Source of the DNA: Planctomycetes bacterium UBA4800
GTDB lineage: Bacteria > Planctomycetota > UBA8108 > UBA8890 > UBA8898
Reading direction: 5' to 3'
DNA length: 35,969 bases
NCBI GenBank assembly: GCA_002402755.1
Contig: DHGK01000346.1
Coordinates: forward strand, 244-36,212
The translations under genes were made by a program, and so were the position numbers. Positions 9,501 to 16,262 of the stretch are shown piece by piece. Every line of letters starts with the position of its first letter. Within the stretch, counting starts at the first letter, position 1. The notes beneath the pieces are model-generated. The model was not told the origin of the DNA. It saw only the letters and a list, made by a program, of their open reading frames with translations, and ran no database searches.

Positions 9501-10021
9501 GCGGCCGGGCGCACATGACGGTGTGGCCCGCCGGCGTGCCGGAGGCGGCGCGCCCCAAGCCCGCCGACACCCTCGCCGCCGTGAGCAAGACGACGGCGTC
9601 GTACGTCCACGTCTCGCTCGACGCAATCAAGGATCAGAACACGCCGGAGAGCTCCGCCGATTCCTCCTCGCTGCAGCTCGACTTCTGGTCGCACAAGGGA
9701 ACGACCGAGTGGCTGCAGTTCGAGTGGGACGCGCCGCGCGAGCTCTCGCGCGTGAAGGTGTACTGGTTCGACGACACGGGGCGTGGCGAGTGCCGCGTGC
9801 CGGCCTCGTGGCGCGTCCTCGCCAGGAACGCGGCCGGGGAGTTCGCGCCCGTCGAGAACCGCGGGCCCTACGAGGTCGCGAAGGACGCCTTCAACACGGT
9901 CGAGTTCGAACCGGTGACGACGACCGCCCTCAAGATCGAGATCGTTCTCCAGAAGGACTGGTCGGGCGGCGTCCTGGAGGTCGTCATCGAATCGCCGGGC
10001 GGCGTTCGGGCGAGCGAGTGA
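6587..10021 (+). CDS. Secreted calcineurin-like metallophosphoesterase fused to GH127 (DUF1680) beta-L-arabinofuranosidase
   Basis: 1144 residues from ATG 6587, chosen because AAGGAGG (6571-6577) sits 9 nt upstream and it begins a clean signal peptide. An in-frame ATG at 6563 would add 8 residues. Residues 22-305 form a calcineurin-like phosphoesterase with DSH (D34, H36), GDVIDDG (D84), GNHD (N129, H130), a CHH segment (H230) and HGHT (H264). The usual final histidine of GHxH is alanine here. Residues 363 to about 960 are GH127. Its metal-cysteine site is complete: E671 and C673 in CETC, then C739 and C740 in CACCP, matching Glu338, Cys340, Cys417 and Cys418 of HypBA1. Residues 1003-1144 look like a galactose-binding-type sandwich. 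GH127 removes beta-L-arabinofuranose from arabinans or hydroxyproline-rich glycoproteins. The phosphatase partner is not usual for the family and its substrate is unknown. Confidence 0.88.
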   Translation: MSTLLRRAAVCLALALAPAALRAETPLTFLVTSDSHYDAFENEDRNERNRATIDQMNAISGAQWPEELGGGAIGTPCAVLVLGDVIDDGDRMWEGANQGERQFASFLADFGLDGTDGRLKYPVLESWGNHDGPPAGRERFGFSFQAKLKERNARRLAKGLIAAVSENGLHYSWNWGGVHFAELGLYPGNEPHPAIRYSPQYHDPQQSLEFLEADLRANAVPGVTPVIICHHYDLQGSDWWHADDRKAYYDAIRPYNVIAVFHGHTATGVYQWKPEGAGRPLDVVNTGQTENGFFVVEIGGERIRLAYRMKAGIKTVQGADGKARREWDGVWGWRHHLARDVRAIASDGPAPQAEGRRRRDYNILPVPFSKVHVDDVLWTPRLETSLAVTIPYAFEQCEATDRIGNFEKAAGLLPGGHEGAYFNDSDVYKVMEGAAYSLQVRPDRMMRLYLDQLIRVMAKAQWEDGYLYTFFSLPARQPEKRWTNIGALHEQYCAGHMYEAAVAHREVTGDDTFLDMARKNADLICRVFNADNRTDPPGHQEIEIGLCRLYRATGDEKYLAQAKFFLDQRGRKGRRGPDGNGGLYGTYAQDHIPVVEQKEAVGHSVRAAYLYTGMADVAALTGAMEYIAAIDAIWEDVVTRKLYITGGIGAAGGHEGFGGAYELPNMTAYCETCASIANVLWNHRMFLMHGDGKYIDVLERTMYNAALSGISLEGDRFFYPNVLESVGQHARSPWFGCACCPSNVARFIPSVPGFAYACKDGDVYVNLFIGGTASIETGRNAVRLVQTTRYPWEGGVRIAVEPEKEAAFAVLIRIPGWARQEPVPSDLYSFADSVRDEVSLSVNGEKTNPEVRQGYARIERVWKQGDAIELALPMPVRRIVSRPEVTTNRGRIALQRGPLVYCLEGPDNDGRVLDLVIGEDAAPAAEFRPDLLGGVVAITGKARTVKRTLQGGLVPDAERTFTAIPYYAWSHRGRAHMTVWPAGVPEAARPKPADTLAAVSKTTASYVHVSLDAIKDQNTPESSADSSSLQLDFWSHKGTTEWLQFEWDAPRELSRVKVYWFDDTGRGECRVPASWRVLARNAAGEFAPVENRGPYEVAKDAFNTVEFEPVTTTALKIEIVLQKDWSGGVLEVVIESPGGVRASE

Positions 10022-10060
10022 GGGGCCCGCACGCGACGTCCTCGATGCCGCCGTCGCCGG

Positions 10061-13000
10061 TCACTGCTCCGCCTCGCACGGCCGCCCGTACCAGATGGCC
10101 ACGCTCTCGTAGTGCTGCGCGCATTCGTTGCCGTGCCCGGCCTCGATCGAGGCGCGCACGCTCCGCCGGAACGAGATCGGATCGGCCAGGTGCCAGCGGT
10201 ACACGACGAAGCGGCCGTCGAAGAACCGGTCGTTCTCCGTGAGCCGGCGCTCGTAGTGCGCGACGCCGTGATCGTATCCCTGGTACGGCCGGTGGACTCC
10301 CCACGCCATGCCGAAGTAGTCCTCCGTGCCCGTCCCGTGCAGCAGGCCGTCGCCGTCGATCACGAAGCGATCGTCGCCCTCGTACCACTTGCCCGCGCGT
10401 GATGGGTGCGACTCGACGGCCAGCACCGTTCCGACGTAGCGGCCCGCATGGCCGCTGATGTCGGCGAACATGTAGTCGCCGGCGCCGAGCGCCTTCTCCC
10501 CCTCCGATTTCCCGGCGGGGGTCGTGAAATGCTCGCGCCGATACGTCGCGTGAAACCACAGCGGCCGTTCGACCGGATGGAGCTCGTACTCGATGTGATA
10601 GTGCATCGTCATCCGGGCCTCCGAATCGTTGAGCACCTCGATCGCCGCCGCGCGCTCGAACGGCATGGGCCAGAGCAGATTGACGCTCCCCTGCCCCGCG
10701 CCCGGACTGTCCCGGTTGGCGGGGCGCGACCGCATGACGCTGACGACGGGCGAAACCACGTCGTTGACGCGCCACGGCCCCGTGGCCGCCAGCATGCCGA
10801 CCGGCACGTCGTCGGCGGTCGTCCGGCCGTCGAACCGGAAGCGGAGCTTCGTCGTCTCGAGGTGCTCCTCCTTGCCGCCGCCCAGCGTGAACCAGATGCG
10901 CCGCACGGTGCCCGAGCCCCCTTCGTGCCCGAGCAGCGCGACCCGCGCGCCGGGCGCGAGGATGAAGCAGTCGCGGTTCGCGCCGGTTCGATTCCAGGAG
11001 CTCGCGCGGCGGCGTTCGCCGGTCACGGGCGTCTTCCAGAGGCTATCGAGCCCGCCCGCCGCGCCGGCAGGCCCCGCGCCGGGCGCGACGGTCGCGCCTC
11101 CGAGCGGGACCGCGGCGGCGCCGTCGAGCTTGACCATCGTCGAGGAGCCGTCCTCGAAGACGATCTTCACGTTCCTCGGCCGGGCGGCGCGATCGGCGAG
11201 GGCGGCCGCTCCGCCGCGGAGCTCCACGGCCACGCCGTCGATGCCGAAGGCATGCCCGCGGGCGCGATCGATGTACACGTCGCCGTAGTGGTCGTACACG
11301 CGGTTTCGCGCCTCCGCCGCGGCCCCGTTGCCCCAATCGTAGATCGTGAAGCTCCCGATGCCGCCGCCCCCGCGGTCGGCCGCGCCGCCGTGGCCGTAGT
11401 TCTCCATCGTGAAGCCGTAGTCCTCCTTGCCGAAGAACGGCCACACCTTCTCCCAGAGCGGCTTCACCTTCGGGTTCTCCGGGCAGTACATCATGACGAA
11501 GCCCGACCTTAGCGCCGCCACGCCCCGCTCGAAGAGCAAGGGATCGCCGGTCTCGCGGTAGTAATCCATGAAGAGCTCGCAGAAGAGCGTCTGGCGGGAG
11601 TCGTTCCATTCGCCGTCGAAGTTCATGACCCCGAAGCCGCCGAGGGCCGGAATGTGGATGAAGGGCGGCTGCCACACCTGCTGGTACATGGACAGCTCGT
11701 CCAGGACGCGGCGGCCCCACCCGAGATACTCGTCCCTGCGCGTCGCCCGATAGGCTTCGAGCAGCGCCTCCGCGGTCCAGAACATCGAGAGCGTGTTGGA
11801 CTTGTACATGCCGCAGCGCGGCACCTTCCTTCCGAGGAACTCCTCCCTGCCCCACCCGCAGCACGACCAGTAGGTCTCGAAGTCCTCCCAGCGTCCCTCC
11901 GGAACGATCTCTCGAATCAGCGCGCCGACCGCCTTCAGCGCCGCGCGGCGATAGCGCTCCTCGCCGGTCGCCGCGGCGAGCCTCAGCAGGAACGTCGCGC
12001 TCACGGCCGACTCGGGCGATTCCCGGAGCACCTCGGAGATCCGCATCGAGGCGGGCTCGATCCAGGCGGGGAAGAAGCCCTTCGCGTCCTGGAGCGAGAG
12101 CAGTTTCGCCGCATAGGCCGCGGCGTACGCCACGAGCTTCGGATCGGGCGCGATCTCCTCGTGCCAGCGAAGCATGAGAAGCGCCGTGAAGCTCGCGTCG
12201 AGGATGTGGTACCAGGCGTCCGTCACGCCCCGCTCGCGGGGCACGCGGTTCGAGTTCGTCCAGTAGCCGGTCGCCCATCCCTTCGACCGGTTGACGCGGA
12301 CGCCCCGGACCTCGACCCGCTCCATGGCGGTCCTGTGGACCGAGGGGAAGAGGCCGTCGCGCATCGGCGCGGCAAGGGCGAAGGCTTTCGTCAGCTCCGC
12401 CTTCTCCTTGAGGACGGCGTCGCCGTTCCTTCTGGCCCAGCGCGCCACGCCCGTCGCCGACCTGAGCGACGAGAACCAGGCCTGGTTCCAGATCGACAGG
12501 AACTCGCGCTGGTCCATCGGCCCCGGGTAGTTGGGCGACTCCGTCGTGTTGGCGATGAACTTGGGCGCGCCGACGCGAACGCCGTCCAGGACGAACTCCT
12601 GCCAGATCGCGTCCTTCCACGACTCGAAGGCCCAGCGGTAGGTGTGCGCCACGTACGCATCGAGCGGCGCCGTGGAGGGCTCGCCCCGCGCGAGGAGCGG
12701 CCGGCCCCAGCGCGTCCAGAGGAACGACGTCACGCGCGCCCACGGATTCAGCGGCGCCGCGCGGTCTTCGTACGCCGTCGCATAGAAGCCGAGCTCGACT
12801 TTTCCCGGCCCGAGGACCATGCCCGGCGCGCGATGATAGTGGACGTGGCCGATGATCTTCGTCTTCCCGAGCCCGAGGACGAGCCGCTTCCCGGGGACAT
12901 CGATATCCATGAACCAGGGCGCCGCCTCGCCGGCGCCGCAGATGTCGAGGTCGGGAACGATGGCAAGGACGCGCGGCCCCGCCGCGGCGATCAGCGCCGG

Positions 13001-13354
13001 CGAGCGGAAGACGTGCTGCGCGATGCAGTCCCCGTCGTTCGGGGCCAGGTGCGGCGCCCACCAGAAATCGATGCCCTCGGGAAGACGAAAGGACAGGGCG
13101 ACCTCGTCCCGGGCAACGGCCTTATCGAGCTCCCAGGTCAGCCGCAGCCGCGTCCAGCCGTCTCCCGCGCCGGTCACGACCGCCGCCGCCGGCGCGGCGC
13201 CTTCGATGCCCGGCAGCGCGCAGCGCGCGTATTCCTGCGTGTCGCGGCGCAGCGCGTACTCCCCGCTCTCGATGCGTTCGATCGCCGTGCCGCCGGCATC
13301 GCCGGCCGCCGCGAACGCCGCCCAGACGAACGATGCAACAAGCACATCACGCAT
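10061..13354 (-). CDS. Secreted large protein with C-terminal GH172 (DUF2961) domain and a helical toroid-like region
   Basis: 1097 residues, with TCCTCC (13360-13365 on the plus strand) giving a good Shine-Dalgarno site and a signal peptide at residues 1-18. Residues 20-250 look like beta-sandwich. Residues 250-660 look like an (alpha/alpha) barrel rich in W, Y and paired helices, including WSCCGWG and WNDSRQT; I cannot assign that region to a named family. Residues 768-1097 are DUF2961, now GH172: SSWNRTGANRD, then WYEGDD (E992) and GTGTEDY (E1011). The two glutamates sit about as far apart as the catalytic pair reported for GH172 alpha-D-fructofuranosidase. GH172 also contains alpha-D-arabinofuranosidases. 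Usual GH172 proteins are about 350-420 residues, so the N-terminal 760 residues are extra. The gene is convergent with the GH127 fusion, 39 nt away, and follows the M48 gene by 97 nt. Confidence 0.82.
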   Translation of the reverse strand: MRDVLVASFVWAAFAAAGDAGGTAIERIESGEYALRRDTQEYARCALPGIEGAAPAAAVVTGAGDGWTRLRLTWELDKAVARDEVALSFRLPEGIDFWWAPHLAPNDGDCIAQHVFRSPALIAAAGPRVLAIVPDLDICGAGEAAPWFMDIDVPGKRLVLGLGKTKIIGHVHYHRAPGMVLGPGKVELGFYATAYEDRAAPLNPWARVTSFLWTRWGRPLLARGEPSTAPLDAYVAHTYRWAFESWKDAIWQEFVLDGVRVGAPKFIANTTESPNYPGPMDQREFLSIWNQAWFSSLRSATGVARWARRNGDAVLKEKAELTKAFALAAPMRDGLFPSVHRTAMERVEVRGVRVNRSKGWATGYWTNSNRVPRERGVTDAWYHILDASFTALLMLRWHEEIAPDPKLVAYAAAYAAKLLSLQDAKGFFPAWIEPASMRISEVLRESPESAVSATFLLRLAAATGEERYRRAALKAVGALIREIVPEGRWEDFETYWSCCGWGREEFLGRKVPRCGMYKSNTLSMFWTAEALLEAYRATRRDEYLGWGRRVLDELSMYQQVWQPPFIHIPALGGFGVMNFDGEWNDSRQTLFCELFMDYYRETGDPLLFERGVAALRSGFVMMYCPENPKVKPLWEKVWPFFGKEDYGFTMENYGHGGAADRGGGGIGSFTIYDWGNGAAAEARNRVYDHYGDVYIDRARGHAFGIDGVAVELRGGAAALADRAARPRNVKIVFEDGSSTMVKLDGAAAVPLGGATVAPGAGPAGAAGGLDSLWKTPVTGERRRASSWNRTGANRDCFILAPGARVALLGHEGGSGTVRRIWFTLGGGKEEHLETTKLRFRFDGRTTADDVPVGMLAATGPWRVNDVVSPVVSVMRSRPANRDSPGAGQGSVNLLWPMPFERAAAIEVLNDSEARMTMHYHIEYELHPVERPLWFHATYRREHFTTPAGKSEGEKALGAGDYMFADISGHAGRYVGTVLAVESHPSRAGKWYEGDDRFVIDGDGLLHGTGTEDYFGMAWGVHRPYQGYDHGVAHYERRLTENDRFFDGRFVVYRWHLADPISFRRSVRASIEAGHGNECAQHYESVAIWYGRPCEAEQ

Positions 13355-13451
13355 GACGATCCTCCGACTCGATGGGGTTGCGTCCCGATTCTCCTGTTGT
13401 GTTCGACACGGAATCTCGCTCCCCGCCTTCGCCGCCCGGACGGCGACCCGC

Positions 13452-15428
13452 TCACGCCGCGGGTGTCTCCTCGCCCGGCGCCGCGATCGGCGGGATCGGC
13501 ACGCCCAGGTTGGCCGCCACCGCGTGCAGCAGCGCCGCTTCGCGCGCCGTCACCTTGCCGTCGACCGCGACGCATGCCACGCACGCGCCGAGGATCCGGC
13601 GCTTCAGGAGCGGCTCGGCCTCGGCCAGATCCCCGAGCGCTGCGTCGAGGTCGGCCAGCGAGCATTCGGTCTTCGGGAGCGGCGAACCGGTTCGCCCGAC
13701 CCGGGCCATGCCCTTGTCGAAGGCCCGGAGGACTTCGGCCTCGCCGGTCTGTCCGGCGTGCGCCAGCGCCGACAGAACGCGGATCAACGCCGGCAGAAGC
13801 GGATCGAGCCGCCGGTGACGGACGGCCGGCGGCCTGGCCAGCCCGAAATGAACGTCCAGGCTTCGGAGCATCATGCTGCGAAGGGCGTACTCGAGGAGTT
13901 CCACCTTGTCGTCGGCGCGGATGAGCTGCTCGACGTTCTCGCGAAACGGGCGATACTGCGCGGGCGAGAGCGTCTTGAGCGCCGGGAAGGTCGTGTCGAC
14001 CAACGGCAGCCGCGCCTCCTCGACCAGCCCGTCGACAAGCACCGCGAGCCGCTCGGTCTCGCGATACGAGGGCTCCTCGACCTTCGGGCGCAGCGCCGCG
14101 AGTTGCCGCGCGCGCACGGCCGGGTCGCGGTCGAGCAGCACGGCGTAGATCACCGCCCGGGCGTCGTACGGCTCGCGCGCCGCGTTGCGAAGCGGCTCGG
14201 GTATGCTCTCGAGGAGCGCCGCCGCGTAGATGACCTTGTCCATGCCCGGCACGCCGATGCGCCGCAGGACCTCAGCCGGGTCGACGGGAATCGCGGCGGC
14301 GCCGCCGAGCAGCGCGCCGAACGTCTTCGCCGGCGGGCGCCCGCGCTTCGTCTCCGCATCGAGCGACGCGGCCGAGAGCGCGACGGGCTCGACCCTCTTC
14401 GGAAACCGGCCATCGAAGCTCGGGTCGATCCGCGTGATGCGGTCGGCGAGCGGCGGATGCGTCGCGAAGAGCCGCCTGCTGAAGCTGCCGGCCGCGCTCC
14501 CGAAGAACATGTGGCTGATCTCCTCGGCCTTCGGGCCCTCGATCTTCGACGTCTCGGGCCGGCCGCCGATCTTCTTGAGCGCCCCGGCGATGCCGTCGGG
14601 CAGCCGCGTGAACTGCACGGCCGAGGCGTCGGCCAGGTACTCGCGCTGGCGCGAGACGGCGCTCTTGATCGCCCTGCCGAAGAAGAGCCCGATCGAGCCG
14701 ACGGCGACCAGTCCCGCGCCGACGATCAGAATGACCGCGACCGCCCCGCCGCCGCCCTTCCCGCGGCTCCGGCCGGCATGGCGCATGCTGCGCAGGACCA
14801 GCCAGCCGATCATGGCCAGGACGAGAATGCCGTGCAGAACGCCGATCAGGCGGAGGTTCAGCCGCATGTCGCCGTTCAGGATGTGGCTGAACTCGTGGGC
14901 CATGACGCCCTGGAGCTCGTCGCGATCGAGGTACTCCAGGCACCCGCGCGAGACGCCGATCACGGCGTCGCGCGGCTCGTGTCCGGCGGCGAAGGCGTTG
15001 ATGCCCGGCTCGTCGTGCATCACGTAGACCGGCGGGACGGGCGTACCCGAGGCCAGGGCCATCTCCTCGACGACGTTGAGAAGCCGCCGCTCGGCAAGGT
15101 CGCGCGTCTGCGGGTCGATCCGCCGCCCGCCCAGCATCGAGGCCACGGCATGGCCGCCCGAGGCGAGCTGCGCCGTCTTGTAGAGGCTGCTCAGCAGGAT
15201 CACGGACAGCGTGCTCGCCGCCACGAGGAGAAACAGGCCCGGGTGCCAGAGCGGATCGGCGTACGGATTGGGGGCGCCGGGTTTCGCGCCGTGCCCGCTG
15301 ACCAGCATCATGGCGAGCCACACGACGAGGTAGACCGCGACGACAATGCCGATCACGGCCAGCACGAACAGCCAGATCAGCCGCCCCGTGCGCCGCCGCG
15401 CCTTGTCCTGGTGCTCGAAGAAGTCCAT
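13452..15428 (-). CDS. Membrane-bound M48 family zinc metallopeptidase with C-terminal TerB-like domain
   Basis: 658 residues. Transmembrane helices are visible at about 17-43 and 63-83, with a further pair at about 197-214 and 228-252 after the active site, the usual HtpX/Ste24 pattern. HEFSH at 178-182 is the HEXXH zinc motif and REYLADASA supplies the third ligand E263. The ATHPPLADRI stretch further on is also typical of M48. The last part (LGACVACVAVDGKVTAREAALL and flanks) resembles a TerB-like helical domain. The gene begins 32 nt after lemA on the same strand; M48 peptidase plus LemA is a recurring bacterial pair, possibly in membrane-protein quality control. Its start has only a weak GGGGACGG-like ribosome site, so coupling to lemA is likely. 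Confidence 0.9.
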   Translation of the reverse strand: MDFFEHQDKARRRTGRLIWLFVLAVIGIVVAVYLVVWLAMMLVSGHGAKPGAPNPYADPLWHPGLFLLVAASTLSVILLSSLYKTAQLASGGHAVASMLGGRRIDPQTRDLAERRLLNVVEEMALASGTPVPPVYVMHDEPGINAFAAGHEPRDAVIGVSRGCLEYLDRDELQGVMAHEFSHILNGDMRLNLRLIGVLHGILVLAMIGWLVLRSMRHAGRSRGKGGGGAVAVILIVGAGLVAVGSIGLFFGRAIKSAVSRQREYLADASAVQFTRLPDGIAGALKKIGGRPETSKIEGPKAEEISHMFFGSAAGSFSRRLFATHPPLADRITRIDPSFDGRFPKRVEPVALSAASLDAETKRGRPPAKTFGALLGGAAAIPVDPAEVLRRIGVPGMDKVIYAAALLESIPEPLRNAAREPYDARAVIYAVLLDRDPAVRARQLAALRPKVEEPSYRETERLAVLVDGLVEEARLPLVDTTFPALKTLSPAQYRPFRENVEQLIRADDKVELLEYALRSMMLRSLDVHFGLARPPAVRHRRLDPLLPALIRVLSALAHAGQTGEAEVLRAFDKGMARVGRTGSPLPKTECSLADLDAALGDLAEAEPLLKRRILGACVACVAVDGKVTAREAALLHAVAANLGVPIPPIAAPGEETPAA

Positions 15429-15460
15429 GCGCCGTCCCCGCGCGAAGCGTCAGCCGCGCC

Positions 15461-16063
15461 TCACTTGAAGGAGACCTTCGGCGCCTCGCGCTCCCCGCGC
15501 GACTCCACCTCGAACAGATTCGCCTCCCGGAAGTTGAACATGCCGGCGAAGAGCACGCTCGGGAACGTCTCGCGGCCCGTGTTGTAGCTCATCACGGCGT
15601 CGTTGTACGCCTGCCGGGCGAAGGCGACCTTGTTCTCGGTCGAGGAGAGCTCCTCCTGGAGCGCCAGCATGTTCTGGTTGGCCTTCAGGTCGGGATAGCT
15701 CTCGGCCAGCGCGAACAGCCGGCCGAGCGCGCCGGTGAGCTGCCCCTCCGCGCTGCCGAGCGATGTCATCGCCGCCGGATCGCCCGGGTTCGCCGCCGCC
15801 TGCCGGCCCGCGTCGACCGCCTGGTTGCGCGCCTGGATGACGGCTTCGAGCGTCTCGCGCTCGTGCTTCATGTAGCCCTTGGCCACCTCGACCAGGTTGG
15901 GAATCAGGTCGTAGCGGCGCTTGAGCTGGACATCGATCTGCGAGAAACCGTTCTTGTAGCGGTTGCGCAGCGCGACCAGCTTGTTGTAGATGCCGACCAC
16001 GACCAGGACGAGGACGAGGATGACCGCGGCGACCGCGATCAGAGCCCAGTAGATGGGGTCCAT
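15461..16063 (-). CDS. lemA: LemA family protein
   Basis: 200 residues from ATG 16063, with AAAGGAG 7 nt upstream (16071-16077 on the plus strand). The open frame runs further upstream but that part crosses a palindrome and has no family similarity. One N-terminal transmembrane helix (about residues 5-25) is followed by the LemA signature: YNKLVALRNR, FSQIDVQLKRR, DLIPNLVEV and YPDLKAN. A helical bundle makes up the remainder. LemA proteins sit in the inner membrane with the bundle outside; their function is poorly known. The gene heads a two-gene unit with an M48 peptidase. Its predicted mRNA leader carries a 24-bp perfect stem. Confidence 0.93.
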   Translation of the reverse strand: MDPIYWALIAVAAVILVLVLVVVGIYNKLVALRNRYKNGFSQIDVQLKRRYDLIPNLVEVAKGYMKHERETLEAVIQARNQAVDAGRQAAANPGDPAAMTSLGSAEGQLTGALGRLFALAESYPDLKANQNMLALQEELSSTENKVAFARQAYNDAVMSYNTGRETFPSVLFAGMFNFREANLFEVESRGEREAPKVSFK

Positions 16064-16085
16064 GTGCACGCTCCTTTGTTCGCTG

Positions 16086-16137
16086 TTCCGGGGACAGTCA
16101 CCGATTTCCTGCGGGAAATCGGTGACTGTCCCCGGAA
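16086..16137. repeat. 52-nt REP-like perfect palindrome in the lemA leader
   Basis: Arms 16086-16109 and 16114-16137 are perfect 24-bp reverse complements around a 4-nt loop (TGCG, 16110-16113). The core reads GGGGACAGTCACCGATTT on one side. It lies between the lemA promoter and its Shine-Dalgarno site, so the lemA transcript would begin with a very stable hairpin ending 8 nt before that site. I saw no second copy in this window. The form recalls REP elements moved by Y1 (RAYT-type) transposases in environmental bacteria; that origin is inferred. Confidence 0.85.
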
Positions 16138-16153
16138 GTTGGTATCGGCCATG

Positions 16154-16182
16154 ATCGTACTCCGCCGTACCGCCGCGGTCAA
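16154..16182 (-). promoter_or_regulatory. Putative sigma70-like promoter for lemA
   Basis: On the minus strand TTGACC (16177-16182), 17 nt, TACGAT (16154-16159). The start of transcription would be near 16147, just before the palindrome, giving a leader of about 85 nt. Confidence 0.5.
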
Positions 16183-16219
16183 TCGGGCGCCGCGAATGGA
16201 GTTTTCGGCGGGCGCCGGG

Positions 16220-16225
16220 TAGAAT
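16220..16225 (+). promoter_or_regulatory. Possible -10 element for the NRAMP-GH28 gene
   Basis: TAGAAT preceded by GGG lies 37 nt before the ATG at 16263. A matching -35 box is poor (TGGAGT at 16197-16202), so this call is weak. Confidence 0.3.
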
Positions 16226-16262
16226 GCCGGCTTCTCGGCGGATACAACCAAGGAGCATGCCC

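Noticed and set aside
3656..9694. A minus-strand open frame of about 2000 codons opposite the GH43 and GH127 genes
   Set aside because: Composition is Arg/Ala/Val/Asp-rich without recognisable motifs; it mirrors third-position GC of the real genes on the other strand.
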